Of a stretch of 47,317 nucleotides of DNA, positions 40,864-47,317 are shown in pieces. The notes beneath the pieces were generated by a model. The model was not told the origin of the DNA and searched no databases. It worked only from the letters and a program-made list of their open reading frames with translations. Positions within the stretch are counted from its first letter, which is position 1, and each line of letters starts with the position of its first letter. The DNA is taken from NCBI GenBank assembly GCA_947624105.1, contig CANQIX010000005.1:1-47317 (forward strand). Direction: 5' to 3'. The stretch comes from an uncultured Clostridia bacterium. GTDB taxonomy: Bacteria; Bacillota; Clostridia; Christensenellales; UBA1242. The position numbers were made by a program, and so were the translations under genes.

Positions 40864-43545
40864 TTAATCACTAAACAACTGCTTTACGTAGTTGTGAGCA
40901 ATAACTTGCACGGTCGTTCTTGAAGATGGACCAGTAATCAAGAAGCACTGTCCAACGCCGGCCGTTGCGATTTGGTTTTGTTCCTCTTCGTTAATACCAC
41001 CGGACTTCTTATAAAGTTCGACTAGGTCGTTTACGTCGTTAGGCGCGAGCGCGAAAATCATAGAATACTGACACGCGTTAATAACGGCGGTGGATTGTCT
41101 TTTAATTTCATCAGAACCAACGAAGTCCGCAAGGTTCTGGGTAATAACCAAAAGCATACCACCATATTTTCTAATACGCTTAGCCATCTGCGCCATAAAG
41201 TCAAGAGCAACTGGGTAACTTGGGTTAATGAAGACGTGTGCCTCGTCAACCGCAACGATAACTTTTCTGTTCTTGTGATATTTAGTGTTGAAATCCTTGT
41301 TGTTAATGATTTCGTTGTTCAAATATCTAAATACCAGCAACATCTGTGCGTTTGAAATTGTAGGGTTGTTTCCTGCAATCAGCGACTGGAAGTTGAAGGT
41401 AACGAAGTTTTCGTTTGTTTCAATAGAGGTAGGTCCGTTCCAAAGAGCGCTGTTTCTTCCGCCTCTAGCGAACTTTTTGATGTATGTTTCAACTTGCATC
41501 AAGTTTTTGGTAGTAAATTCGTCTTTTGCAGTTTGCAGTCTTTCAAGAATCAAATCATACAAGTCGTCGAACACTGGATAGTCAGTTGCTTTCATTTTGG
41601 AAAGGTTCGTTTCGTTTGTAATGCCCTTTCGCTTGTAAACATCGATAAGAAGTGAGTTCAAGAACTCGAATGCGTCCGAACTTATTCCTTCAAGAATAAC
41701 ACGGAAGAATTGTTCAAGGAACTGCAAGTGCTGAACGAAGGAGTCGTCGACTTTGGTCTGTTCTTTGACGATAACATCACCATTTTCGTCTAACTCTTCT
41801 TTTTCATCTTCCGATGCTTCCAGAGAGGAAATAACGTGGAATGGGTTGATAATACCTTGCATAGAAGAACCAACATCGATGAACTTTCCGCCAAGTTTTC
41901 TTGTAAGTGCTTTATACTCGTTTTCTGGGTCGAGAATGAAGATCTTACAGTTGTCGGCAGATAGGTTTGTAAGCAGAGTTTTTGTTGCGTAACTCTTACC
42001 AGAACCAGACTTACCAATAACCATCATATTCGAGTTAACTCTTTCTCTATCACGCTTGAAGAAGTCGACAAAAACAGGATAGATGTTGTCGCCTAGGTAA
42101 ATTCCGTTTGGGTCTTGCAGCGAGTTTGAAATGAATGGGAAAGTTGCCGCAAGGGTTGTGGTTGGAATACCACGCAGATTCACTTTCATTGAATCTCTCT
42201 TTGAAATGTTTGAAGAAATGAATCCTTCCATCTGTCTTGAGAACATTTCGCTATACTTAAAACCGTTCTGTCTAAGCATCGCACGAACATCTTTCTTTGC
42301 ACTGTCGTCTGCAACGATGTATGTGTTTACGTTGTAGAGTTGTTCGTTTGCGTTCTTTAACGAAGCAAGCAAGTTTCTTAAAGTTTCAAGGTGAGTCTCT
42401 AATTCAATCTGGGTTGAACTTCTTCCTGACTTAGAAAGTTTTGACTCCATTTCCATAATCGCCTTATCGATTTGCTTTTCCGAATCGATTCTCGACATTG
42501 GCGTAAACTTCATAACAGTTTTTGTCTTGTCAAGCAAGAAGAGGTCAGCACCCCACGCATTGCCTACGTGCAAAGGATAGTCAGTAACGTTGAACATTCT
42601 GTAGCACGCCTTGTCAATGAAGAATCTACCAGCGCCAAACTTAATCTTTTCTGGCATAATCCAATCGGCATATTTGTTGATTGGCATAACGTCAAGATCT
42701 CTTTCGTCGAAATCTTCACCAAGGTTTGATTTCAAGAAGACATACAAATCCTTTCCGGTCAAGATGTTTGAACTTACTGGCGACAAAGCAGAATACATTG
42801 CCGAAACCATACCAGAAACGGTGTTTTCAAGAATTTCTCTATCCTTGTCGAAAACGATGAGGTAGAAGTGATCCTTCAAAACCTTTTGTTGTCTGTTCAA
42901 AAGTTCGTAGAAGGTAACTCTCTCTTCAAAAATTGGCGCACGGGCATCAATTTCCTCTTCCGAAATCTGCCCATCGTATTGCATATCATATAGGGTGTCG
43001 TATTTTTTGTTTTCGTTGTGTATGTATTGGTCAAGCACCATTGGCGTACGTGTTTTTATAAGCATACAAACTTGTTCTTCGCTTAAACGTCTTATTGCAT
43101 TTGCAAAACTTTCGATAACGTTGTCTTGATATTTTTCAGTCAAGAGGGTGAAGAACATTGGGTTTACTTCAACAACCATTCCGTAGTATGTGCCGTAGTC
43201 GATAAACTTATCTTGCACTACCCCCGAGTATGGAATGATAGTTTGCACGTCGCCGACATAATTGCCTTCCTTGTCATAGGCCTTTGCAAACTTCTTCTTT
43301 TCGACCATAAACTTCAAAAGGTAAATCAGCGTAACGTAGAAACGCACATCATCTGCTGGCTTAAAGAACATCGAAACGGCGATGATAAGCCAAGCAAGAG
43401 CAAGCCAAGTTGCATATTCAAAACTCGACATAAACATTATCACGGCAATTGCGCCAAAGATTAGTCCTAAGATTAAGTCTATAAGCGTAACGCCACGGAA
43501 AAATTCAAATCTAACTTTAGTCTTTCTAGGTATGATTCTTACCAT
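40864..43545 (-). CDS. VirB4-type secretion ATPase with fused VirB3/PrgI-like N-terminus
   Basis: 893 residues. Residues 1-90 (IPRKTKVRFEFFRGVTLIDL, then two membrane helices and FFKPADD) match PrgI/VirB3-like membrane components. The middle is the VirB4/TraC N-domain, and the C-terminal ATPase has Walker A VIGKSGSGKSY (about 510), Walker B VIVAVDEAH (about 765) and the ITQN motif. Such ATPases power type IV secretion or conjugation and pilus assembly. No relaxase, VirD4, VirB6 or lytic transglycosylase is within view, and the neighbours are housekeeping genes (rpoBC, hflX). Its only partner is the giant lipoprotein 18 nt downstream. A role in exporting or assembling that protein is a hypothesis; it might equally be the remainder of an integrated element. 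AGGAG lies 6 nt upstream of the ATG. Confidence 0.88.
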   Translation of the reverse strand: MVRIIPRKTKVRFEFFRGVTLIDLILGLIFGAIAVIMFMSSFEYATWLALAWLIIAVSMFFKPADDVRFYVTLIYLLKFMVEKKKFAKAYDKEGNYVGDVQTIIPYSGVVQDKFIDYGTYYGMVVEVNPMFFTLLTEKYQDNVIESFANAIRRLSEEQVCMLIKTRTPMVLDQYIHNENKKYDTLYDMQYDGQISEEEIDARAPIFEERVTFYELLNRQQKVLKDHFYLIVFDKDREILENTVSGMVSAMYSALSPVSSNILTGKDLYVFLKSNLGEDFDERDLDVMPINKYADWIMPEKIKFGAGRFFIDKACYRMFNVTDYPLHVGNAWGADLFLLDKTKTVMKFTPMSRIDSEKQIDKAIMEMESKLSKSGRSSTQIELETHLETLRNLLASLKNANEQLYNVNTYIVADDSAKKDVRAMLRQNGFKYSEMFSRQMEGFISSNISKRDSMKVNLRGIPTTTLAATFPFISNSLQDPNGIYLGDNIYPVFVDFFKRDRERVNSNMMVIGKSGSGKSYATKTLLTNLSADNCKIFILDPENEYKALTRKLGGKFIDVGSSMQGIINPFHVISSLEASEDEKEELDENGDVIVKEQTKVDDSFVQHLQFLEQFFRVILEGISSDAFEFLNSLLIDVYKRKGITNETNLSKMKATDYPVFDDLYDLILERLQTAKDEFTTKNLMQVETYIKKFARGGRNSALWNGPTSIETNENFVTFNFQSLIAGNNPTISNAQMLLVFRYLNNEIINNKDFNTKYHKNRKVIVAVDEAHVFINPSYPVALDFMAQMAKRIRKYGGMLLVITQNLADFVGSDEIKRQSTAVINACQYSMIFALAPNDVNDLVELYKKSGGINEEEQNQIATAGVGQCFLITGPSSRTTVQVIAHNYVKQLFSD

Positions 43546-43761
43546 ATCAATCTCCTACTGATATGATACTACAAATCGAGTCAAAAATACAAATAATTTA
43601 ATAAAAAAAATGCAAATTTTAAATATATTTAAAAAACTAAAAAAATACCCCGCAAAATAATTTTAATTTGCAAAAATAATTTTTTGAGAAAAAATAGTAA
43701 AAATTCGTAAAAATAGTATTTTTAATTATTTTTTTGCGATTTTTTTGCATTTTTTACGCAA

Positions 43762-44403
43762 TTATTCTTCATTTTTTGAAATAAAAAATAATTCGTTCAA
43801 CATATTGTGTAATTTTGCCTTTTCAACAATCTGTTTATTTATCCTCTCACCAGCCCTAACAATAACCTCGTTGTTGATGCCTAAAAGTGTCTTTGTTGCC
43901 ACTCTTTTTGCAAATTGCGCCGAGGAAATGCCTATTCTAACCGGATTCAATGTGTTTGCCATTATATTGACTTTGATATCTTCATTGCTAGATCGAGGAA
44001 ATTTCTTCCTTCTGCCAAAAGAGAGAAAAATGGCGTTACTTCCACTTCCAGAAATGTATTTTGCGGAAATTTCGCATAAATTTGTGCATATTTTCTGCAA
44101 TTTTTCGCGTTTAAAGATGTATTTTTGTATTACGCCAAAATCTTTGCCATCTTGCGAGATGACTCTTTTGCGATATTCATAGTCATAAAAAACGCTTTCA
44201 AAATCCGCCTGCCCTGTCGCCATCAATACGTCTGCATACGCGCTAATATTTTTGGTCGAAACAAAATATTCTTGCTCCGTTTCATATTCCACCACGATGT
44301 AGCCTTTTAGTTCTTTCTTGTCAAAATCAACCACTTCTTTTAACAGATAGCCAAACACCTTTTTCTCTTTTTCCAAAACGACATCACAACCAATACGCTC
44401 CAT
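43762..44403 (-). CDS. Small protein of unknown function, possibly PRC-barrel-like
   Basis: 213 residues without signal or membrane segments. The first 60 or so residues alternate short strands (KKVFGYLLKEVVDFDKKELK then GYIVVEYE), which resembles a PRC-barrel, but the match is loose. The middle is basic (FKREKLQKICTNL, SFGRRKKFPRS), and the end has the phrase NNEVIVRAGERINKQIVEKA, similar to AG(E/T)xI segments that follow PRC-barrels in some Bacillota proteins. GGGGAAGGAT directly precedes the ATG. It lies upstream of the VirB4 gene in the same direction across a 216-bp extremely AT-rich gap (43546-43761) in which I see no gene or clear terminator. Confidence 0.7.
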   Translation of the reverse strand: MERIGCDVVLEKEKKVFGYLLKEVVDFDKKELKGYIVVEYETEQEYFVSTKNISAYADVLMATGQADFESVFYDYEYRKRVISQDGKDFGVIQKYIFKREKLQKICTNLCEISAKYISGSGSNAIFLSFGRRKKFPRSSNEDIKVNIMANTLNPVRIGISSAQFAKRVATKTLLGINNEVIVRAGERINKQIVEKAKLHNMLNELFFISKNEE

Positions 44404-44501
44404 ATCCTTCCCCTCACACCTATGCTATGTTGCCCAAAAACAAAAAAGTAAGATAAAACAAAAATAGACATAATTTGCAAGCGAAATAATTTTACAAACA
44501 C

Positions 44502-44530
44502 TTTACAAAGATATGCTTTTGTGATAAAAT
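44502..44530 (+). promoter_or_regulatory. Promoter of the DUF1858 gene
   Basis: TTTACA (44502-44507), 17-bp spacer, TAAAAT (44525-44530), then AAAGGAG (44541-44547) and ATG 44555. Confidence 0.7.
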
Positions 44531-44554
44531 TACGTTGAAAAAAGGAGAAGTATA

Positions 44555-44767
44555 ATGAAAAAAGGCGCAAAAAAGACAATCACTAAAGATATGACAATAG
44601 CCGACGTTCTTGCTATTGACGAAAAACTTGCCGATGTGTTTATGGGATTTGGTATGCACTGCATTAGTTGCCCGGTAAGCCAAATGGAAACAATTGAAGA
44701 AGCCGCTATGGTTCATGGACTTGAAACCGATTTCGTTCTTAAAAAATTAAACGAAAACGTAAAATAA
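44555..44767 (+). CDS. DUF1858 domain protein (hybrid-cluster-protein-associated redox disulfide type)
   Basis: 70 residues. The core ITKDMTIADVLAIDEKLADV followed by FMGFGMHCISCPVSQMETIE contains the conserved CxxC (Cys 35 and 38 region) of the DUF1858/TIGR03980 family, and EEAAMVHGLE follows as in the family. These small cytoplasmic proteins often accompany hybrid-cluster proteins or are fused to redox enzymes; a disulfide or sulfur-carrying role is suspected but not proven. It stands alone here with its own promoter and a strong terminator. Confidence 0.88.
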   Translation: MKKGAKKTITKDMTIADVLAIDEKLADVFMGFGMHCISCPVSQMETIEEAAMVHGLETDFVLKKLNENVK

Positions 44768-44770
44768 ATA

Positions 44771-44798
44771 AAAAACACGCAAAATTGCGTGTTTTTTT
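44771..44798. terminator. Bidirectional terminator between DUF1858 and hflX
   Basis: AAACACGCAA pairs with TTGCGTGTTT around AA, followed by TTTTT. The leftward partner gene hflX stops at 44807, so the hairpin serves both genes. Confidence 0.85.
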
Positions 44799-44806
44799 GA
44801 TTCTTT

Positions 44807-45886
44807 TTATGATAATTTTGCTTTTATTATCTCTCGCAATTTTTCTATTCCCGTTTTCTTTGCAACAGAAATAGTAACTTCTCCCGGCATAATTTCAAAA
44901 GGCTTGTCAACAAGGTCGGCTTTATTAAGCACAACAATTCTGTTTTTTGTCGCATTCATATCGTCTAAGATGTCGTTTGTTATTGCAATATTTTTTCTAA
45001 AGTTTTTATCGGCAAGGTCAACAACGTGCAATATGAGGTCTGCCTCCCTTATCTCTTCTAATGTCGAGGCAAAACTTTCGACAAGTTCGTGAGGAAGTTT
45101 GCTAATAAATCCAACCGTGTCAGTTAAGATGCAATAATCCGTTCCTTCAAGAAACATCTTTCTGCTTGTCGTTTCAAGTGTTGCAAAAAGTTTGTCTTTT
45201 GCCAAAACGTTATCTTTGGTCAGCAAATTAAACAGCGAACTCTTCCCTGCGTTTGTATATCCACCGATAACCACACTCTTTATGCCCGCTTTCTTTCTTG
45301 CAAGTCGATTCTGTTCTCTTGTGTTTTTAATTTTGTCGAGTTCTTTCTTTAACGCCAAAATTTCAGTTTCAAGTTTTCTTCTGTCAAGTTCAAGTTTTGT
45401 TTCTCCAGGCCCGCGCATACCAGCACCCTTTCCACCAAACCTACCTTGACTTCCCTGCATAGAGGCAAGGCGCGTCAAAAGATAGCGATTTTGCGCAAGT
45501 TTTACTTCGATTTTCCCCTCATTACTACTTGCATTTAGGGCAAATATGTCGATAATCAGCAAAATTCTGTCAAGCACCTTGACGTTAAGTTCGTCTGTTA
45601 GATTCTTAAGTTGCGAGCCGGTGAGTTTGTAATCCACAACAAGCGTGTCGATGTCGTTTTCGCGTATAAACTCTTTCATCTCCTCGAGTTTTCCAGTGCC
45701 AGCAACCGTTCTTCTGTTAAGCGCCTTTTCTTCTTGCGAAAAGATTTTCACAACCTCCATATTTGCGGAGTTGCATAGCCTTTCGATTTCTGCAAATTGA
45801 AAAACTTTGTCTGCATCTCTTTCAAGCATACAAAAAACAATCGCTCTTTCTACTTTTTCTTCGTTCGTTTCGTATAATTGTTTCAT
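44807..45886 (-). CDS. hflX: Ribosome-associated GTPase HflX
   Basis: 359 residues. The N-terminal HflX domain includes RRTVAGTGKLEEM and the signature KGAGMRGPGETKLELDRR (about 153-170). The G domain has G1 GGYTNAGKSS (208-217), switch II DTVGF (256-260) and NKAD near 318. HflX binds the 50S subunit and splits stalled or hibernating ribosomes. The predicted promoter (45893-45921) places the transcription start on the A of the ATG, and no ribosome site is present, so the mRNA is probably leaderless; for a factor that acts on stressed ribosomes, that is a notable arrangement. The gene is convergent with the DUF1858 gene. Confidence 0.96.
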   Translation of the reverse strand: MKQLYETNEEKVERAIVFCMLERDADKVFQFAEIERLCNSANMEVVKIFSQEEKALNRRTVAGTGKLEEMKEFIRENDIDTLVVDYKLTGSQLKNLTDELNVKVLDRILLIIDIFALNASSNEGKIEVKLAQNRYLLTRLASMQGSQGRFGGKGAGMRGPGETKLELDRRKLETEILALKKELDKIKNTREQNRLARKKAGIKSVVIGGYTNAGKSSLFNLLTKDNVLAKDKLFATLETTSRKMFLEGTDYCILTDTVGFISKLPHELVESFASTLEEIREADLILHVVDLADKNFRKNIAITNDILDDMNATKNRIVVLNKADLVDKPFEIMPGEVTISVAKKTGIEKLREIIKAKLS

Positions 45887-45892
45887 AATATT

Positions 45893-45921
45893 ATTATATC
45901 ATATCACAAAACTTTTTACAA
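45893..45921 (-). promoter_or_regulatory. Promoter of hflX, predicted leaderless
   Basis: Minus strand TTGTAA (45916-45921), 17-bp spacer, TATAAT (45893-45898). The ATG starts at 45886, 7 nt after the -10, where transcription should begin. No Shine-Dalgarno sequence is present. Confidence 0.75.
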
Positions 45922-45926
45922 ACGAT

Positions 45927-46580
45927 TTATAAGTTGCTTATCACTTTTCCGTCCGCAGTTGAAATTAAGATTGAAGTCGATTGCTCCTCTTTGTCGATGC
46001 ACATAAAACTCCAATAAAATTCTTCAAACTCCCTTTCTTTGACAACAGTTAGGTAACATTCTGCATAGAAATTATTGTAGTATTTGTATTCGTTTAGCGT
46101 GTCATAAAGATAGTTGCAAGCAATATCAAGAGCCTCATCACTAGAAATAGCAAAATTGCACTTTTCAAGCCTTAAAACGCTTCCTTTGTATGATATATCC
46201 AAATAATCGCCCACTTCAACAGCGCCAACAATATCCTTTAGATAGGCATCTTCACTCTCTTTGTAAAGAAGTTCAATTTCTGTTGTTGTATCATTTGTTG
46301 TAACATTCACACAAACAGCGTCTGCCTTTGGACTTGTTACAAAGTTCACACAGAGTAGCACGTAATCGACGTTTTTGGTGCTGATTCCGTCATACAAAAA
46401 GTCGCTTTCGCGCTCGCCCACAAGGAGCGATGCATACATCTCGTCGTTTTGTCCGTAATAATATTCTTTTGTGATTTCCGACATATTTTCTTCAACCAAT
46501 CGCTTGCAATTTGACTCACACGCAGTAAGCCCCACGAGGGCAAAGAATAAAAATGCGGTTAAAATAACTTTTTTGAACAT
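45927..46580 (-). CDS. Small lipoprotein of unknown function
   Basis: 217 residues from ATG 46580, chosen because AAAAGGAG lies 6 nt upstream and the protein then opens with a proper lipoprotein signal MFKKVILTAFLFFALVGLTA and lipobox LTAC (Cys 21). A longer frame starting at 46739 would add an implausible N-terminus across the ribosome site and the promoter region. The mature part is acidic with no family I recognise. It holds a PepSY-like pattern near the end (SSDEALDIACNYL, FYWSFMCIDKEEQSTSILIS, then TADGKVISNL), which suggests a PepSY or similar fold. It is tandem with hflX, separated by 40 nt that hold the hflX promoter, and divergent from the aldolase gene. Confidence 0.75.
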   Translation of the reverse strand: MFKKVILTAFLFFALVGLTACESNCKRLVEENMSEITKEYYYGQNDEMYASLLVGERESDFLYDGISTKNVDYVLLCVNFVTSPKADAVCVNVTTNDTTTEIELLYKESEDAYLKDIVGAVEVGDYLDISYKGSVLRLEKCNFAISSDEALDIACNYLYDTLNEYKYYNNFYAECYLTVVKEREFEEFYWSFMCIDKEEQSTSILISTADGKVISNL

Positions 46581-46618
46581 ATTTTTCTCCTTTTTTGTAA
46601 TTTTACACCAATAAAAGT

Positions 46619-46646
46619 TTGAGAAAAATAAAAAAAATGTTAAAAT
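46619..46646 (+). promoter_or_regulatory. Promoter of the aldolase gene
   Basis: TTGAGA (46619-46624), 16-bp spacer, TAAAAT (46641-46646), then AGAGG and ATG 46679. Confidence 0.5.
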
Positions 46647-46678
46647 ATATAACGAAATTACGAATTTTAGAGGATTAA

Positions 46679-47317
46679 ATGAAAGGATTAAAATTTTACA
46701 TAAAAGATAGTATAAAAAACGGCTACTGCCTTGGCGCATACAACTTTGTTAATATGGAAGTTTTAAAGGGAATTATCGATGGTTGTCATCAAAGCAACTC
46801 CCCTTGCTTTATCTCTGTCAGCGAAGGTGCGTTGGAGTATATGAACGATGCGTATGTTATGGCACTTGCAAACGTCGCAAAACATACCTACAAAAACTTG
46901 CCTGTTTTTCTTCACCTAGACCACGGCAAGTCTTATGAAATATGCAAAAAGGCAATCGACCTTGGATTCGACTCCGTTATGATTGACGCCAGCAGTTTGG
47001 ATTTTGAGCAAAACATTGCCCTAACAAAAAAAGTAGTTGACTACGCCCACGCAAAAGGTGTGCTTGTTGAAGCGGAACTTGGCGTGCTTGCCGGAATTGA
47101 AGACAGCGTAAAATCAAAGAAAGCAAGTTTCACCGACCCAGACGCCGCAAAGGAGTTTGTCGATAAAACAAAATGCGATTTCCTTGCAGTTGCAATCGGC
47201 ACAAGCCACGGCGCATATAAATATAGTGGAGAGGCAAAGATTAGAACAGACATCTTAAGTCAAATTGAAGCAAAACTCAAAAACTTCCCTCTCGTTCTGC
47301 ACGGAGCATCTGAAGTG
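46679..47317 (+). CDS. fba: Class II fructose-bisphosphate aldolase, 3' end cut by window
   Basis: The first 213 residues are visible, with no stop before the edge. The zinc-site motif FLHLDHGKSYE (His 82), the acidic motif VEAELGVLAGIED (Glu 131, 133) and AIGTSHGAYKY (His 177) follow in the order of class II aldolases, then LVLHGASEV at the edge, the start of the second metal-ligand loop. It cleaves fructose 1,6-bisphosphate to dihydroxyacetone phosphate and glyceraldehyde 3-phosphate in glycolysis; tagatose-bisphosphate or another class II specificity cannot be excluded without the C-terminus. It starts at ATG 46679 with AGAGG upstream and is divergent from the small lipoprotein gene. Confidence 0.93.
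   Translation, partial: MKGLKFYIKDSIKNGYCLGAYNFVNMEVLKGIIDGCHQSNSPCFISVSEGALEYMNDAYVMALANVAKHTYKNLPVFLHLDHGKSYEICKKAIDLGFDSVMIDASSLDFEQNIALTKKVVDYAHAKGVLVEAELGVLAGIEDSVKSKKASFTDPDAAKEFVDKTKCDFLAVAIGTSHGAYKYSGEAKIRTDILSQIEAKLKNFPLVLHGASEV

Noticed and set aside
40864-43545. Integrated conjugative element
   Set aside because: A VirB4 ATPase alone, with no integrase, relaxase, coupling protein or attachment repeats in the window; kept as an alternative only.
43546-43761. AT-rich tract with repeated GCAAAAAA and TATTTTTAC words, possible origin or array
   Set aside because: No DnaA-box cluster, no regular period and no spacers; similar T-rich words occur after many genes here.
46581-46739. Longer form of the small lipoprotein
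   Set aside because: It would bury the lipoprotein signal and run over the ribosome site and the aldolase promoter.
1-47317. tRNA, rRNA, CRISPR arrays and insertion sequences
   Set aside because: Looked for in the intergenic stretches and on both strands; nothing with cloverleaf, repeat-spacer or transposase features was seen.

Overview
The window is AT-rich bacterial chromosome using the standard code. Almost every gene has a Shine-Dalgarno site, sigma-A-type promoters with 17-bp spacing are common, and rho-independent terminators are frequent. The gene content (MinD/MinE with an MreB-like actin, DegV, DUF4364, half-size TauE proteins, the split acyl-CoA dehydratase activase family, giant GLUG lipoprotein, HflX) suggests an anaerobic, monoderm, probably host-associated member of the Bacillota (Clostridia-like). 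That assignment is inference; there is no rRNA gene in the window.

Layout. 1-2294 (-): three overlapping genes of the 2-hydroxyacyl-CoA dehydratase activase family, divergent from a TetR-type regulator (2446-3024, +), with a palindrome at the predicted operon start. 3168-3740 (+): mscL. 3764-7207 (-): acidic unknown protein, then trpS behind a leader-peptide attenuator with tandem Trp codons, then a membrane glycosyltransferase. 7321-11688 (+): DUF4364 regulator-like protein, a degenerate ABC ATPase with its permease, and a DegV protein. 11754-16843 (-): ferredoxin, a degenerate Ppx/GppA protein, a dead HtrA-like protein, an MreB-like actin, then minD, minE and a possible 35-codon gene. 16973-17774 (-): two half-size TauE/SafE proteins. 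17885-22036 (+): a 1383-residue surface protein with one membrane anchor and a cytoplasmic coiled coil.

22298-29595 (-): rpoB-rpoC behind a perfect consensus promoter and a terminator-like leader hairpin. 29887-43545 (-): a two-gene unit made of a VirB4-type secretion ATPase (with a VirB3/PrgI-like N-terminal membrane part) and a 3652-residue lipoprotein built of Ig-like and GLUG repeats. 43762-44403 (-): a small unknown protein. 44555-44767 (+): DUF1858 protein. 44807-45886 (-): hflX. 45927-46580 (-): small lipoprotein. 46679 to the right edge (+): class II aldolase, cut by the window. Both window ends cut a gene.

Strongest points of interest: the trpS transcription attenuator based on a WW leader peptide where Bacillota normally use a T-box; the VirB4 ATPase coupled to a giant lipoprotein with no other type IV secretion gene in view; a run of three enzyme-fold proteins that have lost catalytic residues (HtrA, Ppx/GppA, ABC ATPase); predicted leaderless mRNAs (hflX and the ABC ATPase); and RpoB substitutions at rifampicin-contact positions.
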